Shown here: positions 1 through 5,251 of the stretch, piece by piece
Position numbering within the stretch: the stretch's first letter is position 1
How the letters are laid out: every line of letters starts with the position of its first letter
Source of the DNA: Gammaproteobacteria bacterium
Lineage (GTDB): Bacteria > Pseudomonadota > Gammaproteobacteria > SURF-13
DNA: 5,251 nucleotides
Reading direction: 5' to 3'
Assembly (NCBI GenBank): GCA_023381235.1
Contig: JAMCTV010000011.1
Span: 1 to 5,251, forward strand
The notes under the pieces: generated by a model
What the model was told of the DNA's origin: nothing
The model's database searches: none
Seen by the model: only the letters and a program-made list of their open reading frames with translations
Translations under genes and position numbers: made by a program

Positions 1-1
1 G

Positions 2-1210
2 TCAATTGTCCAAAAGTTGGATCCAGTGTTTTACAGGTATGTTCGATGCGCTTTGCATATGAACGAGGCAGCCGATATTCGCGGTAGCGATGCATTCCGG
101 GCCGCCGGATTGCAATGCGGCAAGTTTGTTTTTGAGCAGTTGCCGCGACAGTTCTGGCTGCAATATCGAATACGTGCCCGCCGCGCCGCAACACAGGTGG
201 CCGTCGGCAACGGGGGCCAATTCAAATCCGAGCCTGCTCAACAGGTTTTCCACCGCGTTGGTTATTTTCTGACCATGTTGCAGCGAGCAGGGGGGATGAA
301 AGGCAATTTTCCCGGGCAGCGGCGCAGGCTTGAGCGCGCTCAAATCCCGTCCTGATATGACTTCACTGATATCCTTGGCGATGGCCGAGATGCGCGCGGC
401 CTTGTCCGCGTAGGCGGGATCGTCGCGCAGCAGGCGGCCATAGTCCTTTACCAGCGGCGCGCAACCGCTGGCTGTGATGATGACCGCTTCCGCGCCGCGT
501 TCGATATGCGGCCACCACGCATCTATGTTGCGGCGCATGAATCTTAAAGCCTCCTTGTGCGCGCCCAGGTGGTAGCTCAGCGCGCCGCAGCAGCCCGCGA
601 AGGTTTCACGCTGGATGCTGATGCCGAGCTTGTCCAGCACGCGCGCGGCGGCGGCGTTGATATTGGGATTGAGGGCGGGCTGCACGCAGCCGTCCAGCAT
701 CAGCGCCTGTCGCGTGTGGCGCCGTACGGGCCAAGCGGAGCCCGGCTGCGGCGGCGGGATCAAATACCGCAATGAACCAGGCAGCAAAGGGCCCAGCAGC
801 CGGGCAAGACGCAGCAGAAGTCTGAAGCGCAGCGGATGGGGCAGCACCATGCGCAGCGCGCGGCGTTTCAGGCGCTCGCGCCACGGGCGCTTTACCTGCT
901 GCTCTATCAGTCCGCGCCCGATGTCTGCAAGGCGGTCGTATTGAACTCCGGACGGGCAGGCGGTTTCGCAGGCGCGGCAGGTGAGGCAGCGATCCAGATG
1001 AGTCTGCGTCTTGCGCGTGACCTCGGTGCCTTCCAGCAGCGCTTTGATTAAATAAATACGCCCGCGCGGACCGTCCAGTTCGTCGCCCAATAATTGATAG
1101 GTCGGGCAGGTGGCGTTGCAAAATCCGCAATGCACGCAGGCGCGCAAAATCGCGTTGGCCTCCTGGCCTTGGGGGGTGTTTAAAAATGTTTGGCTAAGTT
1201 GCGTTTGCAT
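2..1210 (-). CDS. glcF: Glycolate oxidase (glycolate dehydrogenase) iron-sulfur subunit GlcF
   Basis: GlcF is the electron-transfer subunit of the GlcDEF complex. It takes electrons from the flavin subunits when glycolate is oxidised to glyoxylate and passes them towards the respiratory chain, probably at the cytoplasmic face of the membrane. The 402-residue protein begins MQTQLSQTF and shows two ferredoxin-type 4Fe-4S motifs: C25, C28, C31, C35-P and C75, C78, C81, C85-P. Two cysteine-rich CCG domains follow. The first has GC at 175, CCG at 207-209 and SGC at 250. The second has PPC at 308, CCG at 340-342 and GC at 381. Length and sequence closely follow E. coli GlcF (about 407 residues, as recalled). 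The start lies 4 nt after the glcE stop, with no strong Shine-Dalgarno, so translation is probably coupled to glcE. The TGA stop falls at the extreme left edge of the window (bases 4-2), so the gene is complete. The family of CCG-domain Fe-S proteins is broad, but the three-gene context fixes the assignment. Confidence 0.96.
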   Translation of the reverse strand: MQTQLSQTFLNTPQGQEANAILRACVHCGFCNATCPTYQLLGDELDGPRGRIYLIKALLEGTEVTRKTQTHLDRCLTCRACETACPSGVQYDRLADIGRGLIEQQVKRPWRERLKRRALRMVLPHPLRFRLLLRLARLLGPLLPGSLRYLIPPPQPGSAWPVRRHTRQALMLDGCVQPALNPNINAAAARVLDKLGISIQRETFAGCCGALSYHLGAHKEALRFMRRNIDAWWPHIERGAEAVIITASGCAPLVKDYGRLLRDDPAYADKAARISAIAKDISEVISGRDLSALKPAPLPGKIAFHPPCSLQHGQKITNAVENLLSRLGFELAPVADGHLCCGAAGTYSILQPELSRQLLKNKLAALQSGGPECIATANIGCLVHMQSASNIPVKHWIQLLDN

Positions 1211-1214
1211 AGGC

Positions 1215-2276
1215 TTAAAACTCGGCGTAAAGCCGGCCCGGATTGAAAATGCCTTGCGGGTCGAACACGTTTTTCAGGCGTTTGTGCAGGGCGAGCAGGC
1301 CGGGCGGCAGAGGGTGAAACACCGAGCCGGTGTGTTCGCCGCCGCGAAACAGCATGGCGTGGCCGCCAAGCTTGACCGCGGTGGCGCGGATCACGTCCGC
1401 CGGCAGCGGATTTCTCAGCCAGCGCTGCGCGCCGCCCCAATCTATGAACCATTGCCCAGGAAGGTGCAGTAACGGTGCGGCGGGAGGCAGCGACAGGCGC
1501 CAGAGCAAGGTCTTGCCCTGGAAAAAATCATGGGTATGTTCGCGCACCTGCAGCCAGAACGCCTCCTGATTGGAGAGCGGCTCGCCGCCAATTTTTTTCT
1601 GCGCCGCGCGCACGCCGCTTTCGCTGCCGGACAAACGCAAATAAAGCGTGTCCGCGCTGAAACAGGCGGCGGAAAGCGGCAGCGGCAGGCGCGCCAAGCC
1701 GGTCATGATCTCCAGCGCCTGTTGCGCGGTGCAGGCTTGAGTCAGGGTGATCTCATGCTGCGGCCGGGGCAGCACCTTGAGCGAGACGTCGAGCAGGATG
1801 CCGAGCGTGCCGAGTGCGCCGGTCATGAGGCGTGCGGCGTCGAAGCCCGAGACGTTTTTCATTACTTCGCCGCCGAATTTCAATATCTCGCCCCGGCCGT
1901 TGATGATACGCGCGCCCAGCACGAAGTCGCGTGCCGCGCCCGCGTAGGGGCGGCGCGGACCGGACAGCCCGCAGGCGATGGTTCCGCCCAGCGTCGCGCC
2001 GGGACCGAAGTGCGGCGGCTCGAACGCCAGCATTTGCTGGCGCGCGCCGAGCGCGGCCTCGATCTCGGCCAGCGGCGTACCGGCACGCGCGGTGATGACC
2101 AGTTCGCCCGGCTCGTCGCGCAGGATGCCGCGATGGTTCGCCACGGACAGCGGCTTGCCCGCGGGCTGGCGGCCATAGAAGCTCTTGCTGCCGCCGCCGG
2201 TGATTTGCAGTGAGGTTTTTTGCGCCAGCGCCTCGTGCACTGACGCCAGCAATGCGGCGCTGTGATCGGCGTCCAT
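1215..2276 (-). CDS. glcE: Glycolate oxidase FAD-binding subunit GlcE
   Basis: GlcE is the second flavin-domain subunit of the glycolate dehydrogenase complex and is needed with GlcD and GlcF for activity. The 353-residue protein carries a PCMH-type FAD-binding fold over roughly residues 18-170. Motifs seen are GGGSKSF at 27-33, GGTIACGLSGPRRPY at 97-111, DFVLG at 117-121 and GGEVMKNVSGFD at 135-146. The C-terminus has the VFDPQGIFNPGR motif (337-348) typical of this oxidase family. The length matches E. coli GlcE (about 350). The reading frame stays open another 59 codons upstream to 2453, but that stretch is the shadow of glcD. The ATG at 2276 is preferred because it overlaps the glcD stop by one base (TGATG), has a GGAG at good spacing and gives the family length. 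This organisation implies translational coupling to glcD. No frameshift or missing motif was seen. Confidence 0.95.
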   Translation of the reverse strand: MDADHSAALLASVHEALAQKTSLQITGGGSKSFYGRQPAGKPLSVANHRGILRDEPGELVITARAGTPLAEIEAALGARQQMLAFEPPHFGPGATLGGTIACGLSGPRRPYAGAARDFVLGARIINGRGEILKFGGEVMKNVSGFDAARLMTGALGTLGILLDVSLKVLPRPQHEITLTQACTAQQALEIMTGLARLPLPLSAACFSADTLYLRLSGSESGVRAAQKKIGGEPLSNQEAFWLQVREHTHDFFQGKTLLWRLSLPPAAPLLHLPGQWFIDWGGAQRWLRNPLPADVIRATAVKLGGHAMLFRGGEHTGSVFHPLPPGLLALHKRLKNVFDPQGIFNPGRLYAEF

Positions 2277-3760
2277 CAAAAACGCTCCAGTTCGGGAAAC
2301 GGCAGATTGCCGTGATGCACGTGCATCGCGCCGTGCTCCGCGCAGCGTTGCAGGGTGGGTACCGCCTTGCCGGGATTGAGCAGTCCCTTGGGATCGAAGG
2401 CGTATTTGATTTCGTGAAACTGGGCCAGTTCCGTGGGCGTAAATTGGGCGCACATCTGATTGAGTTTTTCCACGCCCACGCCGTGTTCGCCGGTGATCGT
2501 CCCGCCCACTTCAAGGCACAGCTCCAGAATTTTTGCGCCGAACTCCTCGGCGCGTTTCAGTTCGCCGGGTTGATTGGCGTCGTACAGAATCAGCGGATGC
2601 AGATTACCGTCTCCGGCGTGAAACACGTTGGCAACGCGCAGGCTGTATTGTTGCGAGAGTTCCGCGATGCGTGTCAGCACCTCCGGCAGACGCTTGCGCG
2701 GGATGGTTCCGTCCATGCAGTAATAGTCCGGTGCAAGGCGGCCCACGGCGGGAAAGGCGGATTTGCGCCCGGCCCAGAATTTTAGCCGTTCGGCTTCGTC
2801 ACGCGTGGTGCGCACCTCGTGCGCGCCGGTCTTGAGCAGCAATTCGCGCACCTGGAAAATCAGTTCGGAGACCTCTTCGTTGACGCCGTCCAATTCGCAC
2901 AGCAGCAGGGCGGCGGCGTCCACCGGATAGCCGGCGTGGGCGTAATCCTCCGCCGCGAGCAGCGCGAGGTTGTCCATCATTTCCATGCCTGAGGGGATGA
3001 TTCCCGCGCCGATGATCTCCGTCACCGCGGCGCCTGCCTTGGCCACGCTGTCAAACGCCGCCAGCACCACCTGGGCGCGCTCCGGTTTGGGCAACAGCTT
3101 GACCGTGACCTCCACAATCACGCTCAGCAAGCCTTCCGACCCATGCATCAGCGCCAACAGGTCATAGCCGGGGGCATCCAGCGTATGGCCGCCCAATTCC
3201 ATTAACTCACCGTCCATGGTGAGCACCTTGACTCCGAGCACGTTGTGCACGGTAAGGCCGTACTTCAAACAATGCACACCGCCGGCGTTTTCCGCCACAT
3301 TGCCGCCGATGGTGCAGGCGATTTGCGAAGAAGGGTCGGGGGCGTAATACAGGCCGTAAGGCGCAGCCGCCTCGGAGATGGCGAGGTTGCGCACCCCGCA
3401 TTCAACGCGCGCGGTGCGATTGTCCGGGTCTATTTCGAGTATGCGCGTGAACCTGGCCAGCGAAACCAGCACGCCGTGGCTGAGCGGCAGCGCGCCGCCC
3501 GACAGGCCCGTGCCCGCGCCGCGCACGACCACGGGAACCTGCATCTGGGTGCACAGGCGCAAAATTTCCTGTACCTGCCGCGTGTTATCCGGCAGGCACA
3601 CTACACCTGGCAGTTTGCGGTATGCGGTCAGCCCATCGCATTCATAAGGCCGCATCTCTTCGGCGCCGGCCAGCACCGCTTCCTGCGGCAGGATGCGGCG
3701 CAGCGCCATGACCAGCGCGTTGAGTTCATGGGAGAGCGGGATAGGGGCGGACTCGGGCAT
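2276..3760 (-). CDS. glcD: Glycolate oxidase catalytic FAD-linked subunit GlcD
   Basis: GlcD is the flavoprotein subunit that oxidises glycolate (in relatives also D-lactate and similar 2-hydroxy acids) to the 2-oxo acid. The 494-residue protein has an N-terminal PCMH FAD-binding domain (about 50-225) with VVRGAGTGLSGGALPL at 78-93 and IGGNVAENAGGVHCLKYG at 151-168. A C-terminal FAD-oxidase domain (about 226-466) follows, with HAGDGNLHP at 381-389, GTITGEHGVG at 420-429 and FDPKGLLNPGK at 455-465. The tail AEHGAMHVHHGNLPFPELERF region is close to that of E. coli GlcD (499 residues as recalled), which separates it from D-lactate dehydrogenase relatives. The ATG at 3760 is chosen because it gives MPESAPIPLS and the family length. 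The open frame further upstream is only the antisense of surE. There is no convincing Shine-Dalgarno in the 15 nt before it. It is the first gene of glcDEF and diverges from surE across 60 bp. Neither a glcC-type regulator gene nor glcG/glcB is in view. Confidence 0.97.
   Translation of the reverse strand: MPESAPIPLSHELNALVMALRRILPQEAVLAGAEEMRPYECDGLTAYRKLPGVVCLPDNTRQVQEILRLCTQMQVPVVVRGAGTGLSGGALPLSHGVLVSLARFTRILEIDPDNRTARVECGVRNLAISEAAAPYGLYYAPDPSSQIACTIGGNVAENAGGVHCLKYGLTVHNVLGVKVLTMDGELMELGGHTLDAPGYDLLALMHGSEGLLSVIVEVTVKLLPKPERAQVVLAAFDSVAKAGAAVTEIIGAGIIPSGMEMMDNLALLAAEDYAHAGYPVDAAALLLCELDGVNEEVSELIFQVRELLLKTGAHEVRTTRDEAERLKFWAGRKSAFPAVGRLAPDYYCMDGTIPRKRLPEVLTRIAELSQQYSLRVANVFHAGDGNLHPLILYDANQPGELKRAEEFGAKILELCLEVGGTITGEHGVGVEKLNQMCAQFTPTELAQFHEIKYAFDPKGLLNPGKAVPTLQRCAEHGAMHVHHGNLPFPELERF
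2285..2288 (-). promoter_or_regulatory. Ribosome binding site of glcE inside the glcD 3' end
   Basis: A GGAG lies 8 nt upstream of the ATG at 2276, within the last codons of glcD. It supports that ATG over any upstream codon in the same open frame and fits translational coupling through the TGATG junction. Confidence 0.6.
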
Positions 3761-3767
3761 GACGCAA

Positions 3768-3773
3768 AGTATA
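3768..3773 (-). promoter_or_regulatory. Candidate -10 element for a near-leaderless glcD transcript
   Basis: The hexamer TATACT (5 of 6 to the sigma-70 consensus) reads toward glcD. Seven bases beyond it is the base just before, or the A of, the glcD ATG at 3760. A transcript from here would have no 5' leader. The -35 position, 17-18 bp upstream, reads TATATG or TTATAT and is a poor match, so this promoter is tentative. Confidence 0.35.
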
Positions 3774-3792
3774 GCAGCGCGCCTCAGTTGCA

Positions 3793-3798
3793 TATAAT
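3793..3798 (+). promoter_or_regulatory. Predicted -10 element of the surE-pcm promoter
   Basis: A perfect TATAAT places the likely transcription start near 3805, giving a leader of only about 15 nt before the surE ATG at 3821. The best -35 candidate is ATAGCA at 3771-3776 (spacer 16), which matches TTGACA at only three positions. The promoter would therefore depend on its -10 region, or on an activator or alternative sigma factor such as RpoS. The short leader has no Shine-Dalgarno. Confidence 0.55.
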
Positions 3799-3799
3799 A
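3794..3799 (-). promoter_or_regulatory. Predicted -10 element facing glcDEF, overlapping the surE -10
   Basis: On the minus strand the palindrome reads TATTAT (5 of 6 to TATAAT). It would start transcription near 3787 and give a leader of about 26 nt for glcD. That leader has a TGAGG near its 5' end, but it is about 21 nt from the ATG, too far for a normal ribosome binding site. No -35 match was seen. Confidence 0.4.
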
Positions 3800-3820
3800 T
3801 GCTATGCATACGCGCGGCCT

Positions 3821-4660
3821 ATGAAAATTCTCCTCAGCAATGATGATGGCTACCTGGCGCCCGGCATCGTGTGTCTGGCGCAGGCGTTGCGTGAGGTGGC
3901 GGAGGTGGTGGTGGTGGCGCCGGAGCGCGACCGCAGCGGCGCCAGCAACTCGCTCACCCTGGATGCGCCATTGCGCGCAGTGCGCGTCAACGAACAGTTG
4001 ATCCGGGTGGACGGTACGCCCACCGATTGCGTACATCTCGCCATCACCGGCCTGCTGGAACACGAACCCGATATGGTGATCGCCGGCATCAACGGCGGCG
4101 CGAACCTGGGCGATGACGTGCTTTACTCCGGCACCGTGGCGGCGGCGATGGAGGGGCGCTTCCTGGGCCTGCCCGCGCTCGCCGTATCGCTCATCGGCCC
4201 GGCCTGCGCGCACTACGAGACCGCGGCGCGCGTGACGCGCCAGCTCATCGCGCGCCTGCTTACCGACCCCTTGCCCGCGGACACCATCCTGAACGTCAAC
4301 GTGCCCGACCTGCCGTGGCAGGACATCGCCGGTTTTGAGGCCACGCGCCTCGGTCACCGGCACAAGGCCGAGCCGGTGATACGCGGCACGGATCCGCGCG
4401 GGCGCACCATCTACTGGGTGGGGCCGCCCGGTGCGGAGCAGGACGCCGGGCCGGGCACGGATTTTTACGCGGTGCGGCGCAACTATGTTTCCGTCACGCC
4501 GATACAGGTTGACCTCACGCGCTACAGCGCGCTCGACCAGGTGGCGCACTGGGTGCAGGGCCTGTCCGCTGGCGCTGCCGCGGTCGCTCCCGGCATCCTG
4601 CCTCCCGCGACACTAGCACGTCCCGGTGCGTCGCCGGAAAAAAAGGCGCGCGGCGCATGA
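3821..4660 (+). CDS. surE: 5'/3'-nucleotidase SurE
   Basis: SurE is a metal-dependent phosphatase that dephosphorylates nucleoside 5'- and 3'-monophosphates (and short polyphosphate in E. coli) in the cytoplasm. It is linked to stationary-phase and stress survival. The 279-residue protein opens MKILLSNDDGY. The expected metal ligands are all present: D8, D9, S39 (in RDRSGASNS, 36-44) and N91 (in GINGG, 89-93). Also seen are GTPTDC at 65-70, GDDVLYSGTVAAAMEG at 97-112, LNVNVPDLP at 157-165, DPRG at 191-194 and YVSVTPIQVDLT at 222-233. It is longer than E. coli SurE (253 as recalled) because of an Ala/Pro-rich tail after about residue 246, ending SPEKKARGA. The start at 3821 gives the conserved N-terminus; the open frame upstream is antisense to glcD. 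The stop overlaps the pcm start as ATGA, so the two genes form an operon. No Shine-Dalgarno precedes the start. Confidence 0.97.
   Translation: MKILLSNDDGYLAPGIVCLAQALREVAEVVVVAPERDRSGASNSLTLDAPLRAVRVNEQLIRVDGTPTDCVHLAITGLLEHEPDMVIAGINGGANLGDDVLYSGTVAAAMEGRFLGLPALAVSLIGPACAHYETAARVTRQLIARLLTDPLPADTILNVNVPDLPWQDIAGFEATRLGHRHKAEPVIRGTDPRGRTIYWVGPPGAEQDAGPGTDFYAVRRNYVSVTPIQVDLTRYSALDQVAHWVQGLSAGAAAVAPGILPPATLARPGASPEKKARGA
4639..4645 (+). other. Canonical -1 slippery heptamer near the surE 3' end
   Basis: The surE codons GAA AAA AAG place the heptamer A_AAA_AAG in the correct phase for -1 ribosomal slippage, the same heptamer as in E. coli dnaX. The pcm frame is the -1 frame here, and the shifted codons GGC GCG CGG CGC lead straight into the pcm ATG with no stop. 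The A-run may instead act only as part of the pcm initiation region. The motif itself is certain; its function is not. Confidence 0.4.
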
Positions 4661-5251
4661 TGCCCCATCGCGGCATCGGCATGACCTCGCAGCGCACGCG
4701 CGAGCGCCTGGTGCAGCGCCTGGAAGAGCAGGGCATCCGTCACCCCGGCGTGCTGGACGCGATACGTCACACGCCGCGCCATCTGTTTGTGGACGAGGCC
4801 CTGGCGAGCCGCGCCTATGAAGACACCGCGCTGCCCATCAGTTACGGCCAGACCATTTCCCAGCCTTATATCGTCGCGCGCATGACCGAAGTTTTGCTGG
4901 AAGCCGAACCCGGCAAGGTATTGGAGATCGGCACCGGTTCCGGCTATCAGGCGGCCATCCTCGCGCGTCTGGTGTCCGAGGTGCACACCGTGGAACGCAT
5001 TGAGGCGTTGAAAAAACAGGCGCGCAAACGCTTTGCCGAACTCAAGCTGCGCAATATCCATGTTAAACAGGACGACGGCGTGCTCGGCTGGCCGGAGCAC
5101 GCGCCGTATGACGCCATTATCGTCACCGCGGCGTCTGCCGAGGTGCCCGCCGCGCTGCTTGCGCAGCTTTCTACAGAAGGACGTATGCTGATTCCCGTGG
5201 GTGCGCCCGGCGCGCAGGATTTGCTGCTCATCACACGCACGCCGCAAGGTT
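4657..5251 (+). CDS. pcm: Protein-L-isoaspartate O-methyltransferase Pcm (3' end cut by window)
   Basis: Pcm transfers a methyl group from S-adenosylmethionine to L-isoaspartyl residues formed by ageing of proteins, starting their repair. It is cytoplasmic and works in stationary phase alongside SurE. The 198 visible codons show FVDEA at 44-48, ALPISYGQTISQPYIVARM at 58-76 (substrate-side motif), the SAM-binding VLEIGTGSGYQ at 88-98, TVERIE at 111-116 and YDAIIVTAA at 151-159, then IPVG at 179-182. The E. coli protein is about 208 residues, so little beyond the C-terminal strand is missing at the right edge. Start choice is not certain. ATG at 4657 overlaps the surE stop (ATGA) and has AAGG 10 nt upstream; ATG at 4660 and ATG at 4681 (MTSQRTRERL) are in the same frame, and the last gives a start closer to the short E. 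coli form. In many proteobacteria nlpD and rpoS follow, but they lie outside this window. Confidence 0.96.
   Translation, partial: MMPHRGIGMTSQRTRERLVQRLEEQGIRHPGVLDAIRHTPRHLFVDEALASRAYEDTALPISYGQTISQPYIVARMTEVLLEAEPGKVLEIGTGSGYQAAILARLVSEVHTVERIEALKKQARKRFAELKLRNIHVKQDDGVLGWPEHAPYDAIIVTAASAEVPAALLAQLSTEGRMLIPVGAPGAQDLLLITRTPQG
4658..4678 (+). other. Hairpin over the pcm start codons
   Basis: GATGCC (4659-4664) pairs perfectly with GGCATC (4672-4677) around a 7-nt loop, and U4658-G4678 can add a wobble pair. The stem includes the ATG at 4660 and begins 12 nt after the slippery heptamer. It could modulate pcm initiation or slow ribosomes, but a 6-bp stem is weak and common in GC-rich DNA, so function is only suggested. 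Confidence 0.3.

Larger units (their letters stand above)
3790..3802. repeat. Perfect 13-bp palindrome at the divergent promoter
   Basis: The sequence is GCATAT-A-ATATGC, with two 6-bp arms around a single central base. It lies in the 60-bp gap between glcD and surE and overlaps both predicted -10 elements. A separate 8-bp palindrome, TATGCATA, follows directly at 3803-3810. It may simply reflect two opposed -10 boxes, or it may be an operator half-site pair. No known regulator site was recognised. Confidence 0.6.

Noticed and set aside
1592..1598. A run of seven A residues in the glcE coding strand as a slippage or phase-variation tract
   Set aside because: The codons are CAG AAA AAA ATT, so the base before the lysine pair is G and the -1 heptamer pattern is not met. 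Seven residues is short for phase variation and the frame is intact.
1530..2213. A 227-codon plus-strand open frame opposite glcE
   Set aside because: Composition is Arg/Ala-rich with no recognisable domain, and it lies wholly antisense to an intact conserved gene.
2276..2453. Longer glcE starting upstream inside glcD
   Set aside because: The extra 59 residues are Arg-rich shadow sequence of glcD; the ATG at 2276 has a GGAG and gives the family length.
3245..3820. A long plus-strand open frame running into surE from inside glcD
   Set aside because: It is antisense to the well-conserved glcD and has no family resemblance. The SurE family N-terminus MKILLSNDDG begins at 3821.
3761..4549. A long minus-strand open frame extending glcD upstream across surE
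   Set aside because: The segment is the antisense of surE; GlcD has its expected length from the ATG at 3760. Stop-free antisense frames are common in GC-rich DNA.
4522..5247. A 241-codon minus-strand open frame opposite pcm and the surE end
   Set aside because: It is a shadow of pcm, whose motifs are clear on the plus strand; no family features were seen.
1..5251. RNA genes, insertion sequences, CRISPR repeats, or rho-independent terminators
   Set aside because: No tRNA-like cloverleaf, repeat-spacer pattern, transposase motif or GC stem followed by a T-run was found on reading through; the only sizeable non-coding stretch is the 60-bp divergent gap.

Overview
The window is GC-rich DNA that is almost entirely coding. 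It carries five recognisable bacterial genes in two divergent operons. Protein sequence and gene order suggest a proteobacterium, probably of the gamma or beta class. GlcD, GlcE and GlcF all resemble the Escherichia coli glycolate oxidase subunits as recalled, and surE-pcm is the classic proteobacterial stationary-phase pair. This taxonomic placement is an inference. A free-living or autotrophic lifestyle, with glycolate arising from RubisCO oxygenation, is possible but nothing in the window proves it.

Minus strand, positions 2-3760: glcD, glcE and glcF form a tight operon for the three-subunit glycolate dehydrogenase/oxidase. The glcD stop and glcE start share one base (TGATG), and glcE and glcF are separated by 4 nt. 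All three frames are intact and close in length to the E. coli proteins. GlcD and GlcE are FAD-domain subunits and GlcF is the iron-sulfur subunit. Together they oxidise glycolate to glyoxylate and pass electrons to the respiratory chain.

Positions 3761-3820: a 60-bp intergenic region separates the divergent operons. It holds a perfect 13-bp palindrome containing a consensus TATAAT facing surE and an overlapping TATTAT facing glcD. A second glcD-facing hexamer, TATACT, lies so close to the glcD start codon that it would give an essentially leaderless mRNA.

Plus strand, positions 3821-5251: surE (5'/3'-nucleotidase) is followed by pcm (protein-L-isoaspartate O-methyltransferase), overlapping as ATGA. 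pcm runs off the right edge. Just before the overlap, surE contains a canonical A_AAA_AAG heptamer followed by a short hairpin. A -1 slip there would join SurE to Pcm without a stop.

No RNA genes, mobile elements, CRISPR arrays or broken genes were seen. The content is mostly conserved metabolism and housekeeping. The points most worth a second look are the symmetric divergent promoter and the possible frameshift signal at the surE/pcm junction.
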